From Dastarcus helophoroides (Eukaryota > Arthropoda > Insecta > Coleoptera > Bothrideridae), in assembly GCA_028583605.1 (NCBI GenBank), contig CM053330.1:17075539-17139538 (forward strand): 64,000 nucleotides of DNA. The letters run 5' to 3'. Below are positions 48,346 through 59,950 of the stretch, one piece after another (the stretch's first letter is position 1; the number at the start of each line of letters is the position of its first letter). The notes beneath the pieces are model-generated. The model was given only the letters and a program-made list of their open reading frames with translations, did not search any database and was not told the DNA's origin. Position numbers and translations under genes: made by a program.

Positions 48346-51300
48346 ATACAATTTTTAAATTTACATTCGAATTAAACAAAAATGAGAAAAGATTCTTCAT
48401 TTATAAAAGGAATTCTAGATTTCGCTCCCATGCGAATTTCGTTTTTAAAGTTCAAATTTTAGAAAGAAATATGTAGATACATTTATAGTTTTTAACTTCA
48501 AAGAACCTTCAGAAAAAACTGAAATTTAGGAAAAAACTAAAAATTAATAATAATAATTATAATATATCCTTAAACTTTCAGGTCTAAAATGGTAACGGAA
48601 TTTTGAAAAAACAGTTCAAAAAAGAAACAATTTAAATCTGTTTCAAAAAATGAAATTTTAAAATGAAATTTCTAAAAATAGTTATTTCGACATTTTGTAA
48701 GAAAAAGAATAAACTCTAAATTTCTATAGAAAAAAGTATATGTTTTAAGTCGAAATTTTGGACAAAATATTAAAAATTTAAGGTTTGAACTTAGAATTAT
48801 GCAAAGAAACTCGTAGTTTATGTATTAGACAATTCTCTTTTCGAATTTATGCCTAAATTTTCGATGTTAATACAAGCTCGATTATTCGATTACCTGTGAC
48901 TAAATTCGAGATTTTCTCGGAAAAAAACTTTTAGATTTTAAATGTAGTCGACTATTCGAGGAAAAAATATCAAACATTTCGAGGTTAAACTTGATATTTA
49001 AAAAATAACAATAAATTAAACTTTTTTCCAGTTTGAAATTAAAATTTGTAAAAAAATCTACAAGTATAGCTGAAAATGCTAATACTTTATGACAGACTTC
49101 AGGAAAAAAGTTCACATTTCGTGCGAGATTTAAAATTTATGCAAGTAAAATTCAACTTTGAACACGAAATTTTAATTTAAAAAAATCGAATAAACTGAAC
49201 ATTTTGATGAAATTACGACTTCTCGACTTTGTGTTAAAAAACTTCTGGAGAAGACAAAATTTCGAAAAAATGTTCCTTTACCTTAAAATTTCTTTAAAAA
49301 TTCGAAGTCTTTTGAACATTTTTGCCTGATTAATTTTTTCAAAACTCTGGTTTCATTTTAAAAATTCCAAAACATTTTTTCCATTTTCTAAAATATTCAT
49401 TCATATTAGATTTAAATTCTAGTTCTAAAAAGTTTACTTTTTTTGAAATGGAAAGTTTAAACTCTTCAAAAACTTAGAAAATTCAAGTTTGAGCCTAAAG
49501 TTTCGAAAAAGAGTCGAATTTTTGCAAATGTTATAATTTTTTTTGTGTTTCTTAGCTGTTATGGAAAATACGCCTCTAATACAAGTCTACTTTGTTTGTT
49601 ACGTATTTAGCTGAGATTGTTAAGTAGCTTATTTAGTAGTAAAAGTAAACAGTAGTTAAAGTAATAGCTAAACATTTAAATTGTTGCGTCTTGTTTCTTT
49701 CTAGTTTTTTAATTCTTCATATATATTAATACCATTTCCAAAAGCTTCGGTTTCGGTTTCACATATTGAATAATAACATATTTTTACTACAAATATGTAA
49801 ATAAAATCTACTTTTTATATTTTACCAAAAATTACAAATCTACTGAAACTTTACGTTTTTCTAGGTTGGTTCGTTCTTGCAAGTTAAAACTGCTGTATAA
49901 AGGAAAAACCAAGTTTAAGGAAAAGTCTACATTTCCAAAAGCTTACAACAAGAAAAAAGTCGAAATTTCAAAAATAAGGCAAATTTTAAGACAAAAGTTG
50001 AAATTAAAGCTAAATTTAAAGACGAAACTTTCAAAGACGAATTTTGAATAAAACAGAGAAATTTAGAAAGATTTTTAAAAAAGAGGTCCAAAAAGTAAAA
50101 TATTAAGAATCAAGTGAAAATTTCCAAAAAAAAATCTAATTTTACGAAATATTTGTAAATTCAAATTCTATAAGATCTAATTTTTCGGAAAAAATTTCAA
50201 TATTGGGAAAAGTAGTGGAGTTTCAAATAAAAGGCAAAATTTCTAATAAAAAAAACGATCGAAATTCCGAGAAGAACTTCGACATTGAGAAAAAATTCGA
50301 AATTTTAAGAAAAAAGTCGATTTTTAGCGAATAAATTTTAAAAAAAGACAAATTTGACAAATTTCAAGACACGTGTCAAACTTAAAGAGTCTAAATTTCC
50401 CAGAAAAGGTGGAATTATAAGAAAAAAAATAATCGCTGGAAACAACATTAATCTCCGACAAAATAAATCGAAATTTGAAGAAACGAATTATGCGGAAAAC
50501 AACGGATTTCAAGAAAAAAATGGAATTTTTGCACAGAAATGTAGCATTTTGAGAAAAAAGTTAAATTTAGGAAATAGTCGATTATGAGAAAGACCAATTT
50601 TAAATAAATAATCAACATTTTTACGAAAAGACGGGCTTCGAAAAAGTCGTGATTTCCAAGAAATCGCAATTTCGAAATAAAGACGAATTTTAACAAAAAT
50701 GCCGAAACTTCTAAAAAAAGACGAATTACGAAGAAAAAATTATCATTCCCATAAATATTAAACATCGTTTTTTTTTAAGTTAAACGAAAAATTTCGAGAA
50801 AAAGTCAAACTTTTAGCAGCTTGTCATAATTTCTGAAAAGTTATATTCTAAAAAAATTTTATAAAAAGGCCGACGTTAAGAAAAATAACAAAGTTCCCAA
50901 CCAAAAAAAAAAAGCGAAATTCTGAGAAAACCGGCGAAATTTCAAGCAATAAAACTCAACATCAAAGATCAATATCAAGAAAAATTACAAAATTTTAAGT
51001 AAAAATATAAATTTGGGAAAAATCTAAACTTTGAGATAAAGACAAATTTTGAGGAAAAAGTTGAGATTTTCAGTAACATGGGATTTTGACATAAAAATGA
51101 AATTTCTAAAATAAAAGGATTTTAAGAAAGATATTGAAATTTCTTCCAATTTCGAGAAAAAAATCAAATTTCCAAAAACAAAAATAAATTATGACAAAAA
51201 AAGATCAAATTATGAAAAAACAAAACGAAATTCCAAAGGAAAGATGGATACTTTAAAAATAAATTCGAAATTACGAGAAAAACTTCGAGGAACTGGTAGA

Positions 51301-51895
51301 AATTTATTAAAAATTCGGAATTTTTCAGGGGTAATGAAATTTTACCGAAATTTCGAGAAAAGGGTGAATTTCGAGAAAAAAGTCTAAATTTCCCGACTAA
51401 ATATTTATTTTCCCTTGAGTACGTAAGTTAGAGCGAGATAGCGCCCGACCTTGTCAAAATTTTGAAAAGCAGCTTGCGGTGCCCAGAAAGTTCAATTTAA
51501 AAAAAAGCAGTAAAAATTTCTAATAATTCTTTAGGAAATTATGCATTTTTACAAAAATTTTAAAATTTTCAAAAAATTTTACTCAAGATGTTTACTTTTG
51601 TATCAAAAATACGACCAAAATTTGAGAAAAAGACAAATTTTGATAAACAAATCGAAATATACGGAACTTCAGATTTTAGTGGAATTTTGATAAATGACGA
51701 AATTTCTAAATAAGATATAAAAAAGAGATAAAAATTCAAAATTTTGAGAAATTTAAATTTTCGTAAAAGAAGTCAAGTTTTTTTAAGGATAAATTCCAGC
51801 TTTCAAAAAAAAATGTTTCTAAAAAAACGAGTCATTTTGAGAAAAAAAGTCGATGTCAATGTTTTAAGGAAAGGACGAATTTTGAAAAAAAAAAA
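48346..51895. repeat. AT-rich quasi-tandem array between two Penelope fragments
   Basis: Mixed polarity up to about 49860, then strongly plus-oriented words such as AAAAGTCGAAATTTC and GAGAAAAAGTC. A boundary-type segment lies at 51403-51490 (TAAATATTTATTTTCCCTTG, GCGCCCGACCTTGTC). A less repetitive stretch at 49550-49860 has no gene. Frames here are translated array. Confidence 0.65.
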
Positions 51896-51900
51896 GAAAT

Positions 51901-52176
51901 GTCGGCCAAACTAGACGATCTCTTAATATCCGCCTAAAGAAGCATTTGGCTCATTTGAGGTACGGAAGAACTGAGAAGTCAAGTGTGGCTCGACATGCCT
52001 TTGAATTAGACCGTAGGATAGATAACATTAAATTGTTAAGAGTAGTAAATAAGAATTATATGTTAAATGCATGTGAAAGCTTAGCCATCCCTAAAGCTGG
52101 AGACAACCTTATGAATGATTGCGCTGGCCCTTTAGGCCATTCATCTCTGTTAAAAATAGTTAAGGTCGATAGATAA
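51901..52176 (+). pseudogene. GIY-YIG endonuclease fragment of a second Penelope-like element
   Basis: The plus frame reads VGQTRRSLNIRLKKHLAHLR, then YGRTEKSSVARHAFELDRR, LLRVVNKNYMLNACESLAI and GPLGHSSLLKI, ending at TAG-type stop 52174-52176. This is the second half of the GIY-YIG domain as found in Penelope-like elements: the helix with RxxIRxKxH, the SSVAxH block and the ESLAI block. The GIY part and the reverse transcriptase are missing; array sequence lies directly upstream. It belongs to a different subfamily from the 30845 copy. It is followed by a hammerhead motif and pLTR-like DNA, as expected. Confidence 0.8.
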
Positions 52177-52244
52177 GGAATTGTGACACTACGGCGAAGT
52201 GAATATTCTTAGTATATAAGGGTAAAATTTAAGATTAGGTGTTA

Positions 52245-52293
52245 GTTTCTCTCTGAAGATGACAACTTGGCTGTCGAAACGCGTTAGAGCAAC
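52245..52293 (+). ncRNA. Hammerhead-like ribozyme of the second Penelope-like element
   Basis: CTGAAGA is at 52253-52259. Stem II is GACA (52261-52264) with TGTC (52272-52275). GAAAC is at 52276-52280, then the palindrome ACGCGT, then T at 52285, so the predicted cut is between 52285 and 52286. Stem I pairs GTTTCTCT (52245-52252) with AGAGCAAC (52286-52293), seven of eight positions. One extra base lies between the core A and stem II. The palindromic stem III without a loop is the dimer-acting form described for Penelope-like elements. Confidence 0.65.
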
Positions 52294-52510
52294 CTTTGTT
52301 GTGTTTTTTAATCTTTCTTAGGTTCAGGGGACAAGTTCTGTATTTCAGTTTTTGAAGAAAACCAAGGACCAGTCCGTTCTACCAAAAGAAATGTCTGAAA
52401 AAAGTCCCCTTAGTTGAATATACATTTTCTACAGACTGCTTGAGACACAGGTGGGAGGGTCAAACGCCCTAGCCTGTCCTATTCTTACTACGCCTATGAA
52501 AACAGTACTA
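52294..52510 (+). repeat. Penelope pLTR tail and array boundary module
   Basis: 52294-52385 matches 48250-48330 (TTTTTTAATCTTTCTTAGG, GACAAGTTCTGTATTTCAGT). From 52390 the boundary module GTTGAATATACATTTTCTAC...CAAACGCCCTAG follows, as at 32330. Confidence 0.6.
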
Positions 52511-53380
52511 CATTATTAATTTTTTATTTTGGAGAAAGAAATCTAAGCACTTGGGCTCCTCAACTACCCAAATCAGTCGCCTGAATGGTCCTTCTTTTTT
52601 GGTTAACAGAGGGTGCTGGATTTTAAAATGAGACTTGCTTCTTTTTTGCAGCAACGATTATGATTTCAACTATAAACTATGTGCAAAAATGTAATATTTA
52701 GAAATTAGTGACTTGGTTCCTTTCTGCAAAAAGCAGTCAAAAAAGAAAAAGAAAAACCCTAAACTCGAAATTTGGACCCTAAACTTCTAATCTAAAAATA
52801 ACGATTGGAAATTTTAATTTTGAAATTGACTGCCTTTTTAAAATCTTCAAATTTTGAATTTAAAATCAAAGTTTACAATTTTAAATTATATTAAAGTTTT
52901 GAAAATATTTCGAGCTGAGTAAGTTAAAATATCGAATTTATAATTATTTTCTTGAAATTTCGAGTTTAAAGCTTAAAGGTCGAAATGGTAGAATAAAAGG
53001 TAAAATGTTACGTGCAAACCCAGAGAAAAATGGAAAAAACTCTAAATTTAAATGTATAGAAAAATTTTTTCAAGTATAAACTCAAACTTCGAAGAGAAAC
53101 GCAGTTCGAAATCAGTCCAAAAAATTGAAAAAACATCAGATCCCAAAAATATCGAAATTCTGAGTTTCTGAGTATAAATTGAAAATTTAGTTTTATTTAC
53201 AATCATAGGGGTAATGTTGATATTTTAAACTTAAATTAAGTTTAAAAGAAACATATTCACATTTACTGGATGGAAATTAATCACTTTTCATATATTTTCA
53301 GTAAATGTCAATATGTTTCTTCTTCCAGACAGATGTCTATACTTAAATAAAATAATTTAGTAGAATTTGATAAAAAAAAC
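52511..53380. repeat. Weakly repetitive AT-rich DNA
   Basis: Degenerate array words (TCGAAATTTGG, AAATTTCGAGTTTA) of mixed polarity; no gene seen. Confidence 0.45.
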
Positions 53381-54050
53381 CTACTGCTGTAGTTGCAAGT
53401 AACAACATGGTCAGCTTCGTTTTCAACTTCGTTATAATTTCATTTATGTCAACGGCCACAAAAAAAGTTAACTGCGGCGTAATTCAACCACGGATCAAGA
53501 TCGTATTAAATGACCTGGAAATTACATGGTGTAGCGGGGAAAAGTTTCAAGCAAACAAAGAGTGCTGACGTGTCTAATGCTACTGCACCCGATTAGCCAT
53601 AACGCCCAAGTTATTTGTTTTAAATAAATTATATGATGCAACAATGGCAAATCACCACTGGAACGGAGGTTTCCGAGCCTATATCCGGGTAGTTAAATTT
53701 ATCATAGTCACAGAAAATTAGGCAGCGCTTTTCAATCAAATAAAAATGATAATATGAGGCAGAAAATTTCAACGAGATTACAGATATGCTTTTTTGATAA
53801 ATATTAAACAGACATGTCCGGTGTCAGCTTTTTTGGACAAAATCTATAACATGGTTACTTATTTAAAATCTATCTGACGCTTTAGGTTTCCCTGCTTAAA
53901 TTATACATTGGATATGTTAACAATTAAACTGGGAATGTGATGAAATTATAATGGACAAATGATTTAAAATCGTTGTTTTAGTTGCACAAAATCAAAAATT
54001 CGTTAACCACAATAGTAACTTCCTTATACCTTAAGCATCCAAAATAAATT
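53381..54050. other. AT-rich unique DNA, no gene seen
   Basis: The composition is more even than in the neighbouring arrays, but no coding or structural signal was recognised. Confidence 0.45.
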
Positions 54051-55550
54051 TCAAAAATTATCACAAATTTTAAGTTTTTCTCTTAATTTTGTCGAGAATT
54101 CACTAGAAATTAACTAGAAAAGGTTAATATTTTGTACTCAAAAACAAACTTTTACTTTTATACCCAAACTTTCAGCTGCATTCTCAAAATTCTGCATGTA
54201 ACACCTTTTGAAGTCAAAAATTAAGGCTAAAATTTCAATTTTAAATTTTTTTTTGGATATTTTTTATAGAAATTTTTAATTTTATTTCTAAATTTCGAGT
54301 TGAAAGCCAATATTTTGACTTCAAAGTCAATTAGGAGCAAAAATTGAATCAAAATAATTTAAGCCAAAATTTCAAGAATAAAATAAAAAGTTCACCAAAT
54401 TTCAAGGATTTTCGAATTTAAAACCGATATTTAAAAAAAAAGAGTTTAAACTGAGACTCAATTTTTCGAGGGAAAAATAAATTTATCGAGAACAATTTAT
54501 CTGAAAAATAAGAGTTTTTAAACAAAATTCTGAAAAACAAATTAAAAATCCTGTAGAACTAACAATTTTAAGTTTAAAGCTTAAATTTAGAAAAAGGTAG
54601 AAACCTGAAATTGTAAAATTCGGAATTTTGAAAGAACATTAAAATTTCGAACAAAAGAAATTTACAAAAAAAAAAACAACTACAGCTAAATCTAAAGTTT
54701 TGAGAAATATGCGGAATTACAAGTTTAAAAACAAAATATGTATCCGGCTAATATCCATGTAGCTGATGCCGTAAGAAATTTAAAAAAATAATAATAAACA
54801 AATAAATAATGATCAGTAACACAACGTTTTGTACAAAAAAAAAGGTAAAATTTAAAATTTTGAAACAAATGGAAATTTCGAAGAGTTTGAATTTTTAATA
54901 CCATTTTCAAGTTCGAAATCGAAATAGTAAAAAAAAAACGGTAAAAATTTCGAGTTGAGAAAAACAAATCAAAATTTCGAGATTTTGAATAAAATGAACA
55001 AATTTTGAAATTAAAGTCGAAATGTCGAAAATGAATTTAAACCTTCAAAAACACCGAAACTTTAAATTTGGTTTAAGAATTAGTTTAGAAAAGAGGGAAA
55101 ATTGAAGGTGTAAAATCGGAATTTCCAAATTAGTCAACATTTCCAAAATCTAAAGATAAAATAAATAAGAGACAAAAATCGCAAATTTAAATTGTCAAAA
55201 AGAAAATTAAAATTTCTTTAAAGAAATCAAACTTTGCGTAGGTTGAAAACTGTTTGTAGGAAAAGTGGAATTTCATCGCAATTTATAAAAAAAATCGAAT
55301 TGAAACTCAAAATCTCTTAAAAAATAAAAACTTGCAACAAAAAAATTTCAGTTTAATCCGAAAATTAAAAAATACAGGTTGAACCAAAGCCGAAATGTTC
55401 TAGAAAAAAAAAATAAAAATTGTAAAACTTAAACTTGAAATTTCGAGAAAAACTTTCACTGCTAACACATTTTTTGTCTTTTTTTGGAATCTCGAGGTTT
55501 AAGTAGCACGTGTCAAATCAAAATCGAAATTTACAAAAAAGGTAAACTAA
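54051..55550 (+). repeat. AT-rich quasi-tandem array
   Basis: Degenerate units with AAAATTTCGAG and AAAGTCGAAATG words, mostly plus-oriented in the second half. There is no coding region; the frame 54725-54967 is translated repeat. Confidence 0.6.
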
Positions 55551-55798
55551 AAGTGCACCTTATAACAGTCGAGTTGAGTGCCATCGATAGGTCCCAACAT
55601 CTCGCAGGTTATGGAGTTTTATATCGAAGCATCGACTATTAGTCTGGAATAATTACTGTGTTGCGTGTAATTAATAAATCTGTGCTAACTAAGAAAACAT
55701 TTATCTAACCAGAAGACGGCAAAACTATAGAGTACTTAAAACAAAATGAGGTTTTGTTTGTAATTCGTTCTCAACAACAGTACCTATTTGCTAAAGCC

Positions 55799-55810
55799 GT
55801 AGCGCACACT
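55799..55810. repeat. Target-site duplication of the LINE, left
   Basis: GTAGCGCACACT, identical to 57372-57383. Confidence 0.75.
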
Positions 55811-57371
55811 CCTTCGATTCGAAATGGCTAAAGGAAAAGCGCTTATATACAAGATGAAAAAGGAACAGGGTATAATAGTTTCAGAGAAAGGTGAAATCGA
55901 TGCTATTATCGAAAACTTCTATCGGAGATTGCACAGCCGGTCAACACCAAAGCCATACCGTCTCCGTGAGGATAAAGGCCGAATGACCCAAAACGTCGGC
56001 TCCGAGGAGATTCCCGAAATTAACCAACAAGAACTGAGGTTAGTACTGAAAGAGATGAGAAACCGAAAGGCTCCCAGAGAAAACCAAGTGACAAATGAGA
56101 TGCTCAAAACTGGAGGAGAAGCTTTAGACAAAGCGCTTCTTATTTTCCTCAACAAATGCCGGGAAGAAAGAAGAATTCCGGATGCATGGAGAAATTCTGA
56201 GGTCACCGTCCTCTCCGAAATAGGCGATCCAACAAACATCGAAAACTACCAGCCTATCAGCCGTCTCTCGGTTACTAAACAAGTTCTTAACCAGAATAAT
56301 CACCAACCTTCTCAACAATAAGCTCGATTTCTACCAACCTGTGGAACAAGCTGGATTCAGAAAGGGTTACAGCACGATCGATCATATCCAAACGCTCTGA
56401 TCGAGAAATGCACTGTCCCACTCCATCTGGCATTCGACTCTATAGAAATCTGGACAATCTTGCATGCGATGAACTCTGCAATGATTGACCCAAGATACTC
56501 AAACCTTATCAGAAACACCTACGAACACGCCACTCTCCACATCAAAGTTGAAGAAGACTTAGTCACCGGGAGGTACCCATCAAAAGAGGAGTCAAACAAG
56601 GCGACACTATTTCGCCAAAGCTGTTTACGCTCGCACTAGAAGATGTCTTTAAAAATCTGGCATGGCAACAGAAAGGAATCAATATCGACGGAAAGTTTCT
56701 GAGTCACCTACGCTTCGCTGATGACATCATTCTAATGAACACCGACGCGAATGAACTTAAAGATAAGAGAGCTGAAAGAAGTTTCGAAGAACGTGGGACT
56801 GAGGATGAACCTTCAAAAAACCAAGGTCATGAGTTCAGACAACATTCAGGTTACGTTCGACAACCACACACTTGAGGTGATTGCAGAATACGTGTTCCTT
56901 GGCCACATCAGGCTCGACAAAGAAAATCAGGCCGCAGAAATCACCAGGCGAGTTGGCTTGACATGGGCGGCATTTGGAAAACCTGGCCACATCCTCAGGA
57001 AACCGGACATTCCCATCAACCTGAAACGGAAAGTCTTCGACTCCTGCATATTGCCTGTCATGGCATAGGGCCTCGAGACAGTAACCCTACTAACACAAAG
57101 CAGTGAGCATCGTTTAAGGGTATACCAACAAGCGATAGAGCGCGCAATGCTGGGGATCAGTTTGAGAGACAGAGCCATCAGAGAGAAAGAACCAGATGGA
57201 GTCCCATAGAAACTAAACGAAGTGTCGGACGCCCTCAAACAAGGTGAAGAGACGATATTCAGAGGCGAGCTGGCAAAAACTGGATCTTGTACTGCTCAAG
57301 ATAGAGAGCAGTGGAGAAACATGGAGGCCTATGTCCAGGTGTGGATAAGATGGGCTAAAGAATAAGAATAA
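55811..57371 (+). pseudogene. 5'-truncated RTE-like LINE with target duplication
   Basis: The copy starts within the linker. The frame 55824-56321 encodes GEIDAIIENFYRRLHSR, KEMRNRKAPRENQVTNEMLK and RIPDAWRNSEVTVL. Later pieces in shifted frames hold KRGVKQGDTISPKLFTLALE and the active-site box SHLRFADDIILM. The thumb follows (YVFLGHIRLDKENQAAEITR, TWAAFGKPGHILRKPDIP) and then RAMLGISLRDR. Several frameshifts and stops occur. The 3' end has a short A-rich tail (AAGAATAAGAATA). The 12-bp duplication GTAGCGCACACT on both sides confirms the exact insertion. RTE-type elements are usually 5'-truncated like this. Confidence 0.85.
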
Positions 57372-57383
57372 GTAGCGCACACT
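57372..57383. repeat. Target-site duplication of the LINE, right
   Basis: GTAGCGCACACT, identical to 55799-55810. Confidence 0.75.
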
Positions 57384-58580
57384 ACTCGTGCACTCATGCA
57401 TGAAAATTTCGTCAAAATACAACGAGTGGTTTAATCACAATCAAGTTTGAAAGTTAGTAAGCCATTCAGAAACATGGAATTGAATCGACAACATCTTCAG
57501 ATGATTGAAACCGTTTTCCACGCAATGGATTCTTGATGGTTGTAGACGTAAAAAAGTCGTCGGGACTTAGGTTAGGGCTATATGGAGGCTGATCAACCAA
57601 TTCGATATTTTATTGCTCCAAAAACTCAATTGTTTGTCGAGCAGTGTGGTCACTCGGATTGTCTTAGTGAATGATAATTCGATGATCTGGGTTGTTTTTT
57701 CGTATTTTAGAAATGATTTGTGGCAAACAAACAGTTGTGTACCAATCCACATTTACCGTCCTTCAATCTTCTAAAGGAATTGCAGCCAAATGTGCGGATT
57801 TTGACACAAAGCTTTTTGGGCACACTGCGGGAATGGATGACTTTGATTGGTTTCTCCTCATCTTGAAACATCCAAACACTGAACTGACGTTTATTTTCGG
57901 ATTCGTAAGAATAAATCCTAGACGAACCCGTCACCACTGACAATACTGTACATATTTTTGGAACGATATTATTGAAACGATTTAGAGTTTTTCGGCACCA
58001 ATTAACACGAGCTGGGCTGCCAATTGCTCCTTGAGCAACAGATGCGGGATCCAATGAGAAACTAATTTTCTCACGTCTAACTCTTCATGTAAAATCTTTT
58101 GGACTGAGGTCTTAGAAATGCCCAAGAAACTCTCCATCTCGAGGTAAGTTAAATGACAACCATCATTAACCATATCACGCACAGCATTATTGATTTTCTG
58201 GGTGACCGCTGCTTTTGGTGCTGGCCTAGTATAATCGCTGAGATTTGTGCGTCCACGTTTGAATTCAGAATTCCAGCGAGAAATTGTCAACTGATACGGT
58301 GCTTCATTACCAAAAACAGCAACCAACTCGGCAAGACATTCTTGTAGCAATAAACCTCATTGAAAAGTGTAAAAATTATCACTCGGAAAAGCTATCGATT
58401 GAATTCCATGTTTCTGAGCTACTTACTAACTTTCAAAATTCACTGTGACTAAACCAATTTTAACATGTATATAATGTAAATATTCAACAATGTAATGTTG
58501 AGGTTAATTTAGAAACTATGCATTATGTTACTAACGCCCTCTATGTAGCTACATGCCAAACTAAAGACAGCCCTCGTATA
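57384..58580 (-). mobile_element. Mariner element, copy 1
   Basis: The minus-strand 5' terminus starts TACGAGGGCTGTC at 58578. The opposite end near 57390-57490 shares the inner TIR part (TTTGAAAGTTAGTAAG, with GTGGTTTAATCACAAT) but not the outermost bases. Copy 2 at 59912-62076 has the same 5' region. The transposase relic lies inside. Confidence 0.75.
57450..58420 (-). pseudogene. Mariner transposase relic
   Basis: The minus strand gives GNEAPYQLTISRWNSEFKRG, then DMVNDGCHLTYLEMESFLGI, SKTSVQKILHEEL and HWIPHLLLKEQ. After frame changes come VTGSSRIYSYESENK, VWMFQDEEKPIKV, TVNVDWYTTVCLP, and the later DNPSDHT and SPNLSPDDFF blocks. These follow mariner family order: paired helix-turn-helix, then the catalytic core. 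The first catalytic Asp of the usual GDES block is lost (GSS), a stop precedes the DN motif, and several frameshifts are present. The protein would act by binding the TIRs and cutting at TA. Confidence 0.85.
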
Positions 58581-58589
58581 ACCTCTGCT

Positions 58590-59911
58590 ATATTTAGTTT
58601 TTTTCTGAAAATGTCCATCAACATCAGCACTATTTTATATATTAAAAATCTCCTTTATTTATAGAATGTTCATCAATATAAAAATGACCCCAGTGTTAAC
58701 TGTTTTCAAACATAAAACTGCTATTAATTTTCAGCGTTCCCGGTATCAATTTACGGCCATTATTATAAAAACTAATTATACTTTCTAACTGCAATGCGGC
58801 ACCTTTTTAAAAAGGATTTAATTCCTACAACGTGAAAGTAAATGCCTAACCCATGAAAACGGTGATGTTAACGGGTCTAAATGAATAACAAATGTATACA
58901 TCCAATTTTCTCTATATACAGATGTCTTTACAATTTATTAGACTGTAAGACCCTAAGCAATTGGAAAGATAATTGACTGTAATTAGTTTGACTGCTTTAT
59001 AATGTCCAATAAAAATATTGATGATTACCAAATTGCCAAGAATAAACTTTCTTTTATACTTTACGAATTGAATGTACGCCTTTTTATCAAATTCGCAAAA
59101 TCACGATGAAAATTATTAACAATAGTAAATGGCATAGACAAACAATTGATGAGCACACTGCTATGTATTTCCGGCCTCAAAATAGATAAACCCTACAAGC
59201 TCATCTGCAAATAAAATTAACAATCTGCCGTGCTGCTTCCGATGCTCTCCTGAACCGGTTAATAAATTAGAGATAGAAGGATAGTTGCAAACTAATTTGA
59301 GGTCTCACCTCTGGTAATTACGGTCTGAAAATCATTCTGTTTAATTTATGCTAATACGGCTTGATTGCGACTGTAAACGGGAGGATGTATTTTAGTCCTG
59401 TAATTAACCAAACACCCCCATTTTGCTAATGACAATTAGTGAAAGTCGAAAAAGTTTATACAGGTCACTTTTTGCAACGGTCACAGTAATTCGATTTTAT
59501 AAATAACACACTGAAAGGAGCGTACTTTCGCAATTTTTATTATCTTTTGGTTCTATTCAGTGTTATTATTATTATTACTTTTTTTTGAAGCTATAGTTCT
59601 CTGATAACAGTATTACGAAAGTTCAAGGAAATATTAGCACACTGATGCTGTCCAAATTAATTGGAAAGGACGTTTGTCCGGTTTTTAGAAAGCAATTTTA
59701 TCTGTCTTAAAAATATGTCAGTCACGTGCAAGTCGTAAACTAATGTACCCCACAATCAGAGCATGACAATCGCCCCGGGCGCCGGCCGATATGGGAACGC
59801 GCACAGATATCGAGTCAATCAAACGGAGAAACGATCAAATCGCAAAAAAGTTTCGATTTTAATGATTTTTTTTAATTGCACTTTTTTATGATTACTTGAA
59901 ATCAGAATCAG
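58590..59911. other. AT-rich unique DNA, no gene seen
   Basis: No coding region or repeat was recognised. A short TTATTATTATTATTAC run lies near 59565. Confidence 0.45.
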
Positions 59912-59950
59912 TACGAGGGCGATCTTTTTAGTTTTGCACATAGCCATATA
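59912..59950 (+). mobile_element. Mariner element, copy 2, 5' terminus (left of the Tc1 insertion)
   Basis: TACGAGGGCGATCTTTTTAG to TAGCCATATA matches the 5' terminus of copy 1 (TACGAGGGCTGTCTTTAG to TAGCTACATA). It continues at 61592 after the inserted Tc1-like element. Confidence 0.75.

Noticed and set aside
52083..52096. GCCATCCCTA as a hAT-like right end
   Set aside because: It lies inside the GIY-YIG reading frame (LAIPKAG) and is coding sequence.
55561..55800. Possible LTR or older retrotransposon upstream of the RTE-like LINE
   Set aside because: No second LTR, primer site or recognisable protein could be shown; kept only as a remark.
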